Below are positions 26,370 through 38,380 of a DNA stretch of 64,000 bases, in pieces. The DNA lies in contig JADNRV010000007.1 of NCBI GenBank assembly GCA_015499995.1, positions 372,001 through 436,000 of the forward strand, read 5' to 3'. The DNA is from Flammula alnicola (taxonomy: Eukaryota; Basidiomycota; Agaricomycetes; Agaricales; Strophariaceae). The notes below the pieces were generated by a model. That model worked only from the letters and a program-made list of their open reading frames with translations, ran no database searches and was not told the DNA's origin. The number at the start of each line of letters is the position of its first letter. Within the stretch, counting starts at the first letter, position 1. A program made the translations under genes and the position numbers.

Positions 26370-26973
26370 TTACGACCGTTCTCCCCTCAATCTCCTTGCT
26401 AAAGCCAAGTCTTTGGGTTGGATGGTAACGCGTTTAGCGTGGATAGCTGCCAGATTGGTGTCCTCAAAGAGGGAGACGAGGTAGGCCTCGGCAGCTTCCT
26501 GCAGGGCCATGACGGCGGACGATTGGAAGCGGAGATCCGTCTGAATAACGACAGTTGCTCGACGTTAGACATGACGACGACGAAAGAAGCGATGTTACCA
26601 CTGACCTTGAAGTCTTGGGCGATCTCGCGGACAAGACGTTGGAAGGGAGTTTGCGGATGAGGAGCTCGGTAGACTTCTGGTAACGTCTGATCTCACGAAG
26701 AGCGACGGTTCCGGGCCTGAAGCGATGGGGCTTCTTGACTCCACCGGCAGCGTTCTGCATGGCGCGGGCGACATCGAGGTGAGTGCAAGTAGAATAATAG
26801 ATATAGAGAGAATACTGACAGTGGCAGTCTTGCGGGCAGCGGACTTGGAAGCGAGTTGTTTACGAGGAGCCTTTCCTACAACGAGTCAACGACGATGAGA
26901 GCTGAGCCACTATATACGATGAGCAAGATATACCTCCGGTGGACTTGCGGGCAGTTTGCTTGGTACGGGCCAT
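26370..26973 (-). CDS. Histone H3
   Basis: Core nucleosomal histone. Start [14 protein letters not shown], then after an intron [18 protein letters not shown], a second intron, and [50 protein letters not shown], a third intron, and [20 protein letters not shown] through [13 protein letters not shown]. The globular fold is canonical. The segment around Lys27 differs from the usual AARKSAP(S/A)TGG: a Ser is inserted after Lys23 and the loop before GGVKK is one residue longer, shifting later lysines by two positions. The gene stands alone: no H4, H2A or H2B lies next to it. Confidence 0.97.
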
Positions 26974-27276
26974 TGGTGACAGTCAAATCAGATATTGAGG
27001 ACTTCGGAGTCTTGACGAAGTTGGTGGTGGTTGGTGATTAAGAAGGGTAAGTCGGAGCCTCAGCAACGGTCTGCTTTTTAAAGTTTGAAGACGCGACCTG
27101 TCTGTTTACCAAATTAGAAATTCACAACAATCAACGGACTCCTCGATCGCGTCTCTCACGTGATGGACAAGCGCGTCGCACTCTGTCGCACTACGATTCT
27201 TTATTTTCAAAGTCCAAACAATCAACATAGAAAGTATGTACATACGAATGTCTTTGCTTTACCCTAACGCTTCAAA
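26974..27276. promoter_or_regulatory. Histone H3 promoter region
   Basis: About 300 bp between H3 and the next minus-strand gene. It holds CACGTG near 27157 and two GACGCG/CGCGTC-type elements on opposite strands (about 27092 and 27145), which could be MluI-box-like S-phase sites. Assignment is inference. Confidence 0.4.
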
Positions 27277-28439
27277 CTAGGCAGAAACGACGCTCTTCGC
27301 CTCAGCCGCCTTCAATGCGGCAAGTCTTTTCTTCTCGTCCTCCATCATCTTCTGCTGTCTCAGGACTCGAGCAGGTGTTATCAATTTTCTTTCCGTCGTT
27401 ATCTTGAACGGGAACCTATCAACGCCGAGTGCCTTTAGCGTCTTCCTCTCAACCAAACTGTACTCCGCTGGGTCTTCTCTATCGAAGTTAAATGGTGCTC
27501 TGAGAGAAACCGGAGGGTTGGTGATAATCCTAGGAATGCGAAGATAGTTCTTCGAGGCTGAGTGCAACATTAACGGATGCATGAGCACAACGTCTCCAGC
27601 TTCTCCGGTCATCTCAACAAACTGGGTGCATCTCTTGATCTCCTTCAAGTGTGACCAATATCCGGGATTGTCTTCGTTCTTTTCGTACTTGCTGTTCGAT
27701 GGGGTAAACGACAGTCCTGTGGGCAAGACTCCCTCTTGATGCGCGGCGAGGTAATTTGCTATAAGATTGATGCCGTCTGGGCAAATCATGGTTCCACCAC
27801 CACGGGACTTGATATCGGAATAAATTGGAATGACCAACAGGGCTTGTTCTGGGGAATCAAGGTAATGGACCTAAACATTCTATCGTTAGGAACTGGTGTC
27901 TCAAAAGTTCAAAAGTACAGCTCACGAAGAAATCTCCGTCGACATGCCAATTATCCAAATCCTTGGGATTAATTGTCGTTGTAGCCTTCTCCAGCTGAGG
28001 GGTCCCAAGATTCACAATGAAGGAATCGCCCCACGAACTGGCCTCTTCTTTAATTCGCTCCTCCCCTCCGAGCAAATCTTTGATCGCGGCCCAAGCCTGT
28101 TCAACGGTGACACATGTTACTTCGCGCTCCGGAGTAGTAAACAAATCCCACCGACTACCTTGGGAGCGAAGGCTGCAACTTTCTCCCTGTTGTGAGAAGG
28201 CATGTGGATTCGCTCGGATCCCCAAGTCGACTTGTCGTTAGGATCGAGGCCAAGACGAAGCCAAATATTCTTGATCTGTTCAGCTGCCTGTTCTTTCGAA
28301 AAGGCGTTCTTGATGACTATGTATCCGAACTCTAGAAAGTGATCAACCTGCTCGACTATTTTCATACTTGAATACGCTATCCCAAATGTATCGAGGAATT
28401 ACTGTACGTACGCGTTAGGTATTCAAATTCTTTGGCCAT
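27277..28439 (-). CDS. Phytanoyl-CoA dioxygenase (PhyH)-like Fe(II)/2-oxoglutarate oxygenase
   Basis: Predicted non-haem iron oxygenase of the PhyH superfamily; substrate unknown. A short first exon MAKEFEYLT is spliced through GTACGT to LEQVDHFLEFGYIVIKNAFS, the usual PhyH start. The iron-binding triad is visible: the HxD in DNWHVDGDFF and the distal His in DVVLMHPLMLHSASKN, followed by the 2-oxoglutarate-binding Arg in LRIPRIITNPPVSLR. It ends in a Lys/Ala-rich helix (MMEDEKKRLAALKAAEAK). Length about 340 residues. Fungal members include secondary-metabolism enzymes, but no biosynthetic neighbours lie here, so a metabolic or housekeeping role is equally possible. Confidence 0.88.
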
Positions 28440-28974
28440 ATTGAGGGTCGACTAGATAAACGGCTGAAGTTGCCTGGAGTTGGTTGCTGAGATAGCAACG
28501 TTCCATGTTCGCATACCCATGCTTTTATACTCACGAGAAATACGAGTATATATCGATGGCCACGTGAAGATATGAGGTAAAGATATCTGGACTATGAAGA
28601 GATAGTCGGTCTGGTCAAGTGGTCAAACGCCAATCTGCGGGCCGCCATTGCATCCCGGGAACGGAGACTAGATTTGCTTCGAAGCAACGGACCCAGAATC
28701 TGCAATGGACGGTTCTTAATAACTTCTTTAAACTTTTATAACTTAGAGAAACAGTGGTGTGCTTTAACAAATGTGTAATAACAGTACAGAAAGTTGTCAA
28801 AAGGCGTGGCATAAACCTCCAACGTTCATGAGTAAGACAACTGATAGAACTGGATGACTATCCGCATATTTAATTTTGCGATTTCTATGAATAGATATTT
28901 ACCTGGTAAATTGTCTGGACTCTGGAGACAACCTGCTCGGATAAACATTGTTCCTCATGTCGTAGTTTTTAATA
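28440..28974. other. Intergenic region
   Basis: About 0.5 kb between the PhyH-like gene and the Aim18-like gene. A stretch near 28610-28670 resembles a tRNA A box but has no B box or cloverleaf. No gene seen. Confidence 0.5.
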
Positions 28975-30022
28975 CTACTTTGTAAAGGATTTGATGTTCT
29001 CAAAGACGTCATTTTTCAGCTAAAAAGGAGAAACATCGCAGAGTAAGCACAGAAACGGGCGACGACTGAGATGGAGACGAACAGCAGGGCTGGGACAATT
29101 CGTATCGAAATAATTGAGGAAAAACTCTGTTGCTACCCAGTCGTCTTCAATGGACCCTAAATCGCGCAAGACCAGCGGTCGTGGTCGATTGGGAATCGGT
29201 GCAGCAAGGAATATGTCCAGAGGGGTATGCTTTGCCAGAGGTGAATTAGGGAACAAGCTTTTGAGTACCCTCATCGGTGAAGACGCTGCCATGGCCATTT
29301 CTTCCGTAACTGTCTCGTCTTTTATACCTTTAGACAAACGGGCTTGAAGAGCACGCATAAAGGCGTCCCTCAGATGGGTGTAAGACGTGTTGCGCGTAGG
29401 GACTGGAATATTGTCAGTCAATAAACGACGGCTTAGATGAAATGGTGGCACCAATGCGAACGACGCAAGCAGTATTCCGAACAATATGCTCTATTTTGTC
29501 TTCGGGTGACATATTGGAGGGAATCTATACAAATTAGAAATGGGGTGCAGACAATACGCGTTTATCGGCTTACCTTGAGGTTTGGATTAGCCAGGTCAGC
29601 ATAAAAGCCGATTGAATAAACTTTGACACCCAAGAAAGATACAGTTCTAACACCGACGCCCACAAGAGCTAGCGGAGCAATCTTGAGGTTAGAAGGTATT
29701 CGCATTGTTTTCGGGAAAGCGATGGACGTTGCGGGGTCAACTAACATATCACATTAACATAGGTGCGTTCGTAAGGACAGTAAGGTTGCTTACCTATGGT
29801 ATCTTCCTCGGCATCGTCTGGAACAAGTCTCTTTTGGACCGGGCTGTCTAGGTGGATTTCTTTGGTTGACACTGCCAGACAGGCTGCGATACCAAAGGTT
29901 GCGCCCCATGCCAAGGAGCGGTACGATTTACGTGTCGATTGAGAGGCTATAGAGGAGGCGAAGCGCCGCGAAGTTGCAGGCCGAAGGGCCCGGGCAACTC
30001 TTGCGAATGACAGGAATGACAT
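28975..30022 (-). CDS. Mitochondrial chalcone-isomerase-like protein (Aim18/Aim46 type)
   Basis: Member of the fungal chalcone isomerase-like family; in yeast Aim18 and Aim46 are mitochondrial inner-membrane proteins thought to bind haem or lipids, with no flavonoid chemistry. The start MSFLSFARVARALRPATSRR is a good presequence, followed by one membrane segment WGATFGIAACLAV. The CHI fold core is APLALVGVGVRTVSFLGVKV, YSIGFYADLANPNLKV and, after an intron, the helix-rich part with DAFMRALQARLSKG and FFLNYFDTNCPSPA. A last intron with donor GTTCGT leads to LKNDVFENIKSFTK and a stop. If that intron is retained the protein ends 45 bases earlier instead. Divergent from BLM10. Confidence 0.87.
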
Positions 30023-30331
30023 GGAGAGCAGGAACTTGAAGTAAGCGCTTAGCGGGTGCTCAGAGGACAAAAGGCACGTGCCAGGGACGCAAGTACACGC
30101 GTCGACTTGGAGGAGTGATCTCAATTCCAAGTGACTGGATTGAAACACGAACTTTCGGGAAGGGCTTGCGCGTCTCTACACTTGTCGCTAAAAGGTTGTC
30201 TTGATCGCTTTCTATACTTGGCTCAACTGACGCGTCACCCCCGCGGATTTGTTTATAAAACAGCCTCTGTCGTGAGTTCCTCCCACTTCATTGCGTACCA
30301 CTTTCATCTAATCTGACGAACCCCATCCTCC
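30023..30331. promoter_or_regulatory. Bidirectional promoter, Aim18-like / BLM10
   Basis: 309 bp between divergent start codons, containing GACGCGTC near 30228 and TTTATAAAA at 30250-30258, a plausible TATA element for BLM10 about 75 bp before its start. Confidence 0.5.
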
Positions 30332-33300
30332 ATGGAAATATTCTTCTCTGACTCCGGAATCCAACTTCCGAAGTCTCTCGTAGATTCAACCACTGCTATG
30401 GACGACGATGAAGTCTCCGTCATCGACTCTGCTGGAGAAATGACAGATCCATCTGCTTATGATAAGCAGCGTGCCTCTTTGCAGACCTATCTCGATGCTC
30501 TACCATATGAGTGCGAGACGGTCGAAGACATGCAGGATCGGCTTGAGCAAATTGTCCAGAAGATTTACACATGCGCCAAAAGCCAGAATTGGCTTGTACT
30601 CAGTACATGGGATGGGATGCTTCAATGGTACTTGCTGTAAACTGCATGCGCTACTCATCTAAATACTCAACGATAATTCTAGCTGGTTACTGATGCGTTA
30701 TCCGATGGCGAAGACCACACGTGCTAAGCTTGTACGTTTATACTATGAGTTGTGTCTCGTCCCTGGTGTCGAGCCTCGAGTTCTCCGCAGCTGGGCCGAC
30801 ATGCTTTCACGCCTACTCGCGAACAAACCCGGTCTTAAAAGGAAACTCGAACCTACCGACCTTGAGCTACCCTGGCAACCGCTCTGGCGCGTCTTACAGA
30901 AAGAATTATGGCCGAAAAGTAGCTTAGAGGAATCATCGTGAGTGACTAATAAAACTTGTATTACTTACAGTCACTCTTAAATGGCATACGACCAGAAGGA
31001 ACCTCGTCAATATTCTCCTTTATGTTGCAGAACAATGCAAACGTTACTATCCCGCCAGCGAAATCCCTACCATGCTTGAAACCTTCATTCCGAAGTTGAC
31101 TAAAGACGTTCGTGTTATTCAATGCAGTTGCTGTTCGCTGAAGTGACTTTTGAATAGACTATTCTAACCATGATTCCTGTCATTACGTCTTTCTTACCCC
31201 CTACACACACACATCTCTATCTTCCAACTCTCTTCAAAATTTGGGAAGCCTTTAATTCTGGCGTGCTTGATGACAGACTATTGGAACTGTGTGGAGACTT
31301 GTCCGAAGACCATGTCTCAGGTATTTTTGGAGATGCAGGAGAGGAAGGAGGCGCGCCTTGGAAGGATGTTGGGATCTGGACTGAAGCTCAATGGAATACA
31401 TTATTGGGGAAAGGTCTTGGGTCCATGAGTAAGTTCTTCCTGCGATGTTAATACTGACATCAGTGACTAAATATTTTCAGATGTACCTGTTGGAGCAATG
31501 AGGGTGATTCCAACAGCCTTTTATAAGTTAGCTGGATCTCACGTACTTTATAGGGAGCTTCAAATACGTCGTCACATGCAGATATCATGGATAAGAGTGG
31601 GTTCAAGATCAAGAAGTCTGTCAGCAGAATCCGTGCGTATTCACTAATTCAAGCTCAAGAGATTCTTACTGAAGGTGTATTATGTTTGGCTTAGATGCCC
31701 TTGCAAGAATTCTCGTCTATTCTATGGCGCTCGATGGCGAAATACGTGCACCAACGCTTCCTAACGTTAGGACGAAGGATGGAAAACTGCCGCAGCAGAG
31801 TGGATACGTCGCTGGATCGAAGGCAGTGGATTCTCTGGATCGCCTTATCACAAGCATCGAATCTTTCTTCCATCCATCGAACACAGGGCTTTGGACTTTG
31901 TCTGTAGGTCATTTTCGCAGTTATTATCTTTCTTCCATCAATAATTGGTTGCTCGACAGTTAACCACCCTCATTCAACGCTTAAGCGCTGAATTCACCAA
32001 ACGCTGGAAAGAAGAAGAGCAAGAATCTTGCAAAACACCTGTCGTATGTATATTTTTCCTTCTGCTCACTACGTACCTAACTCGATTTTGGCTGCAGACC
32101 CAACGCTTGACGCCGGCTATTCGTCGTTCATTTGTTAACATTCTCAAGACACCATCTCTCTTAGCGATGTTCTCCAAGGACCCGGTGTGTATGAGCTATG
32201 CCCAGGGTGCTCTTCGCTCCCTCGCGATGCTCGAACCATCCCTAATCATGCCGGAGCTTCTTGAGCGTGCGTATGGAGGATTGGAGGTGGTTAACGAAAC
32301 CCACCGAACCACCGCTGTCCTGAGTATGCTTTCTGGGATTGCACGCCCTCTCGTTAACGAACGCGTGTGGTTGGGTGGTCAGAAACATATCGTACCTTTA
32401 CTGGAACTCTGCATTCCTGGTATTGACCTTGTAAGCCCGACATTGTCCATTATGTAAAATCACTGACAACTTTTAACAGAACGATCCTGTGAAGACCGTT
32501 TGTTCGACCATGTTCATTGTCTCGGTCGTACAGCATATAAAGATTGGCGATTTGTCCCAGTCAGGCTTGTCGCTTTCCGGAGATGATCCGGGAGATGAAA
32601 TGATGGACATCGATGACGTTGATCATTTGCCAGAGGGAACGGAAGCAGGCGATGAACCCCGCTTGAGCCGAGCAGACGAAAGGTCTCTCGTACGTGATAG
32701 CACCGCAAGCTTTGCAGGTATGTACTCCTCATTATCAAACTTAAGCATTCTGTCTTAAGTCTTCATTTAGACTGGGTTGTCTCTCTGTTCCGCCGTGTCT
32801 TTTCCCTTTACGAGAATTTGCCTGAAGAAGGAGGAAGAAAGAACACCACTGGCGGCAAACAAGAAGAGAGCGTTCTCAAGTCTATCAAGAGCATGTTGGA
32901 CGTAATCTGTCTACATCTTTCAGAACCACTATTCGACCTCGTCTTGAATTTAGTTTACGATTATGCGACCACTAACGCCAAATCAAACGCTGTTCGCGCT
33001 TTCGGCCAGCTGGTTGCGTGTCTCGCTCGTGTCCGCCCGGAAAAGACGATGGCCAAGTTCTTGGCGCATTGCATTACGCAGATAGAAGAAGAATTGAAAC
33101 ACGGGGCCTCGAGTATTCGCACAACCTCAACCCATGCTGCGGTGCCTTCTGACACAACGTTACATTGGAGTCTGTGCTTTCCTCTCCTTTTCCTCTCGTT
33201 TGAACTGAACTTTTGCGCAGACATAGCAATTCTTCGTGGATGTCTTGGCTACGGCGGCTCTGCAGTGAGTTTTCTTGGCGCGCTGGGACTTTCGAACCCA

Positions 33301-36300
33301 TCTTACTTGTTATATCCTTTTAGCTTTTATCTTATAAGCCCAGATCATTGGGCTATTGGCGCTTCTGGTTGAAAAGACCAAGAGCGAACGGGGCTACACT
33401 GGCACTGGTCGTCTGATCACTCGAATTCTGAACACTATCGGTGGCACATATCCCCTGAATACACGTTTCGTGAATACGAGTGAATGGGATGATCCACGTA
33501 CGTTTCGAACTCAGCTTTGATCAAGTACTTGATGTTCATGATGTCCTAGACTTCGACAAAAACCATAGCACGCAATGGGGTCGCTTATACGAACCTCAAG
33601 ATGTGGTTGTGGAATGGCATGGTAAGGCGTCGAGTTCACAGACGTGATATATACTGACAGCATTTAACTTTATAAATAGTTCCATCCAACGATGAGATTG
33701 CGTTTGTGCTAGAAATAATCGAGCAGATCGGCAAGCCTGCCCTGCAGATTGTTGATTCGTTGGTCGCTAGTAGTGAGAATTGGAATAACATCGCTCGAAA
33801 TGATTTCTGCCGGTAATTCCTGTTGTTCTTTCTAAGGATAAGTACATCACTAAGTCAATGTTTTCATTGCTTTTAGCTATCTTCATGCCTGTAGAGCAGT
33901 CTGGGGAGGTTGTCGACATTCATCAAGGAACAACCGAAGGTGGTTGCAAACCCATGCCTGAATGCCGACACTGAACTGCCCGAGTTGCTCGTTGCTCATC
34001 TTGATGTGAAAGCTGGATTTACGCTGACTGATCCTGATGACCCCCGATATCAGAGGGTAGTTGCACGTCGAGAGCAATTCGGGCAGGTTGTTCTGCATGC
34101 TGCTGCGACATTCAGGAACTCCGAGAATGCTGAAGATCATATTGACGCCGTCATCGGAGTGACGAGGGCCATTGACACCTACCTCTTGTCCTATGGCTTG
34201 AGCCGAAGTGATTTTGATTCTATGCAAAAGAATTATGCTCAAGCTCGAGAGTACGTGCCTTTCCACTGTCAGGATCAATGATGCTTAAGTCTCTGCAGTC
34301 TGAACAGATCATGGCTCAGACAGAAAGACAATTCGCGTTTAGTGTTCGTCAAGCGGGCCCATGTGTATCACAGTGGGCGTGTCTATATGCATGCGTTATA
34401 CCGTCGTCGATCTGCACTCGATGACAAAATGCTTGACGAGTTGGTTGAGCTCTCATTATCTCAATACACCAGAATACGGAGGTAGGCAGACACGCTTTAT
34501 GCATCAGGGTCTTTTTTCATCTTCAATCAGGCAGGCGCAAGGAGTGCTTCATAATGTCTCAGGAGTAAGTGCTTCATTATGTTTAAATAACCAATATCCT
34601 CAGATTTTCCTCTAGTATTATGTTCGCTCTACGAGATACATCCTTCCTTCTCTCTTCAAAGCCCTTCAGAAAGGTAATGATCCTGATAGAATGAAAGGTG
34701 CCTTGTACATTCTATGGAATAAAGGCATAGGTGTGTGTTTGTTTCGGCAATACACTGAGCCCGCCACTAACCTACAATCTCCATTTAGCTGCCTATGCCC
34801 TGGCTGGTGCGTGTTGTTGAATTCGAATGAGGAAGATTGCTGACCTTCTGCAGATCAAACATTCCACAAAGAATATTTAATGTCCCTTCTGGAATGCCAG
34901 CACGAGGAGAAGGTAGTTAACATTAATCCAGAATCATTGACTAGTTCTGACGTTACGAGTAGCCTTCTATCCAAAAGCTGGTCAATAACCTCTCTCAAGA
35001 CTGTGTGTCACATCTCAACGAGGAAGCCACGCACACCGATGCCTATACGTTGGCTACCCCACGCGTGGAGAATGCTCTGAAGGACCTCGAGGATGAATTC
35101 TCTCCTTCTTTTGTCGATCAGGGTCTTTTGGAGACGTCCATGGAGAAATCCACTGTACGTGTCGCACACCGCGAGGCTCTCTACAACGCTACAGTAGGTA
35201 CCGTTTCGTCCTGGTCCATTCAATGCAGCTCATTCACATTCTCGAAGGTTTCATCGATCCTCGAACTGGCGTTGAGACCCGCAACACATGTGAGTCTCGT
35301 GTTATGGAATGAGGCGGTCTTCTTTAATATCTTATTTCAAGTGGCGATATCTGCAAACAGCTGCACGTTTCCTGTACGGACTGCTGCGGAGAGATGTTGC
35401 GACTTCGCCGGATGTTGCCAAGTTCTTTTTAGATCAGTCTACGAGTCCTCAACCGACGATTCGCGCGATTGTACAAAGGTTCGTTGTTGTATGTGCATAC
35501 CGTGTTTATGAAGCTAACAACTGTAACCGTGCAGAGCCATCGTGAAGGTTTTGACATTCGTCAAAATAAGAAGCTTTTCTCAATCCAAGGAGCAGCTTTG
35601 GCTGGATGAATGGAGCAATCCTTTGGCTCGTGAAATCGCGATAGGTGACCCCAACGAATTTCTACAAAGTCTTCAACTACCACTAGCCAGCGATGGGTCA
35701 ACCTTTTTCTTGTACAAATATGATGATGGTGCTAATGGAACGACTATTCAGGCTATATTACGATAAGATTAGAACTGGCTTCTTAACTTGGACCAAATAC
35801 ACGAAGGGATATAGACCTGTCTCGAACGGAGAAAACCCTCTGATCTGGGAGGCCGATTCCATATCGTGTTTGAATGCCATCAAAGAGTCTGTTACCAAGG
35901 AGGGGTATATTCAACTGCTTTCTACGCTCTGGGGGCAGGAGTCTGGTAAGACTGGTTCAACACTGGACGTTCGTACGGATAACGTGCTATTCTTCAAATA
36001 TCTGGGTAAATATGACATTATATTATTCAATATTCCCTGGAACTTATTTTATTCCTTGCAGCCAAGATCTTCGTGGACGACGGACTAGATGAAATCCTCA
36101 AAGTCATTGATCCACTCCTTTTCGACTCGGACAAATATAAGCAACGAGCCGCGGCTGAGATTCTGTCTGGCGTCTTGCGTGGTTCGTAGCTGTCCTTTTA
36201 TAAATATGTTTCTTCCAGGCTAACAGTGACTTTAGGCTCAAAGCATTGGAGCTCAAATGCATCTGACAAATTATGGACATGGACAACGAGTCGACTCAAT

Positions 36301-38292
36301 CGTATTGTCAGTCAAATCACCCCCGATACCCTCTCTTTCTGGGAAGGTATCTTCCAGGTGCGTTCATTCGCTGACCACACCCTGCTCAATAACTGAATCA
36401 ACGCGACAGATCCAATTAATAAAACGTGATCCACGCAGAAACAAGCCGCTGGTGGATTGGATAATGACTCTTCCTCTCGAATTTAACGGCGACTCAGCGT
36501 TCGAAAGTATGATCACACACTGATTTTTCCATGTCGTGAATTTTTCTAATTCTTTTAATTTCCTTGCAGTGACTAAACCACTTTCTTTGTTCGGAATTAT
36601 GGTCGATGCTCTTGGGATATATTTCAACCCAAAAGCTGGTCCATATGTCAAGCTACTTTTCGAGAACGCCAACTCTGGTTACGCAGAAGTACGTGACTAT
36701 AAAGAGACAATCAGGCAAATTTACTCATTTCAGATCTAGATGCGACAACATGTTTGTCAAGGGCTCTATGTGATTCTCAGCAGTCAATGGCAGCCCTGGC
36801 AACCCTCTACCGAAGCTTTGCTTGATGCCTGTAATACTCAGAACGATCCATTAAAGATTCGGTAAGAGAAGACCGGTTTTACCGCCGCATATCCCCTCTG
36901 ACCGTGTGGATAGAAACTCTCCATACATGAGCTACGTGTCTGACATCCTGGAGAAATTCCCAATATGGAGAGAAGAGCGTCTACCTCCGCCCCGCGTTAA
37001 CCAGTCAGAGGTGAGGGTTACTTTCTTCAGTTCTAACAATCGAAACTGAGAACCGCGTCCCCAGTACGACAAAGTTGGCCTGACACGTACGCGCATATAT
37101 CTATTACAGTAATATTCTCCTGCTGACTGATGTTTTCCCATAGTTCTCCAATGGATTTGGGTTTCTGCACATGGCCCTACAGCATGCCTTATGTTCCCTT
37201 ATGCTGTCGCTATGATGTGAGTTTTTCCTTGACGGTCTTTAATAAGTGCCGACCACTTATCATCTTACAGGCCTGAGATACTTCGCATGTCAGAACTGAA
37301 CGATAGTTCCGAGTTACAGGCCTACAGTTCAGCTGTCCTGTACATTCTATCGGCCGTCACTCCGCCAGTGGAATTTATTGAGGCAATTCTCAATAATTTT
37401 GTTTCCGCCGTCAAGTCATCAACGGTAAGTGCTTCCTTGATCAGATGTCTTTTCTTATCTAAGATACCTCCTCAGTCTTGGAGAATCCGCCTTCATGCCT
37501 TGCCTGCTTTGGTCGTCTTTTTCTATAGAAATCTTCTATCGATCTCGCAAGACGGTATTGCTAAAGTTATGGACGTCCTACTCGATTGCTTGTCCGACGA
37601 GAATGTCGAAGTTAGGGAAATGGCGTCGAAAGTATTTTCCGGAGTGGTCAGGTGCTCTCAACGACAAAGCATCATTCCCTTGAAGGTGGGTTTATGTTGA
37701 CCGCGGTAAGATACAACCGATTAACTCTATTGTAGAACCGCTTCGTTGCCCTGGCCCGGAAAACTTCTCTTCCTTCCCGTCGTGACCCTTCCTACGCAGA
37801 GTCACTCAGGATACTCCACTCCGCTATCCTAGGGATTTGCGCATTAATCGAGAGTCTGCCGTACTCCGTTGAACCCTGGATGCCATCTCTTACAGAAGGT
37901 ATGTCACTCAAATTCCACTTGACAAACCTCCTCTGACTTTGTTGAAGTTTTGGCGCCTCATGCCGCCGACCCACCCCCGATTTCGACTACTATCCGCAAA
38001 TGTGCATCAGAATTTAAAAAGGTGAGAAGCGTGATATCTTCGCGAAAAGGGATAGACCTGACCTAGACCTCTCCTTCTTGTTAGACCCATCAGGTACAGA
38101 TCACAGTGTAATTCATTCAGACTTCTTTTGCTTACCCTGCTTCCAGGACACTTGGCACAAGGATCAGCTTTTGTTCGACGAAGATCAATTACAAAGTCTC
38201 TCATCGATGCTAGTTGGGACGTCATACTGTAAGTCCGGGTTTGCTACATCGACTGAACTTAATCTGACAAGCTCCTCTTTGAAGACGCATAA
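30332..38292 (+). CDS. BLM10: Proteasome activator Blm10 / PA200
   Basis: Giant HEAT-repeat activator that caps the 20S proteasome in nucleus and cytosol and favours ubiquitin-independent peptide and histone turnover. It begins MEIFFSDSGIQLPKSLVDST and contains LQTYLDALPYECETVEDMQD, MRYPMAKTTRAKLVRLYYEL, LELPWQPLWRVLQKELWPK, LLVEKTKSERGYTGTGRLIT and WGRLYEPQDVVVEWH, all typical. Roughly thirty or more exons span 8 kb. The C-terminus was rebuilt across two very small exons: a 9-nt exon encoding THQ (38085-38093), then DTWHKDQLLFDEDQLQSLSS, and an 8-nt last exon that completes Tyr-Tyr-Ala plus stop, the HbYX tail that docks in the 20S alpha ring. The frame breaks once, near 33910 (VWGG to LSTFIKEQ), by one apparent missing T. 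Confidence 0.94.
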
Positions 38293-38380
38293 TTTTTGTA
38301 TTCCATAATCATATAGACCTGTTTTTGCCTATTCTGTATGCAACGGCCTTAAGATCACTCGCTTTGCCAAACCCTTCATG

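Noticed and set aside
27277..28439. A secondary-metabolite cluster around the PhyH-like oxygenase
   Set aside because: The neighbours are histone H3, TIM21 and a mitochondrial protein; there is no synthase, P450 or dedicated regulator nearby.
28601..28690. Possible tRNA gene with an A-box-like TGGTCAAGTGG
   Set aside because: No B box GGTTCGANTCC and no cloverleaf could be folded.
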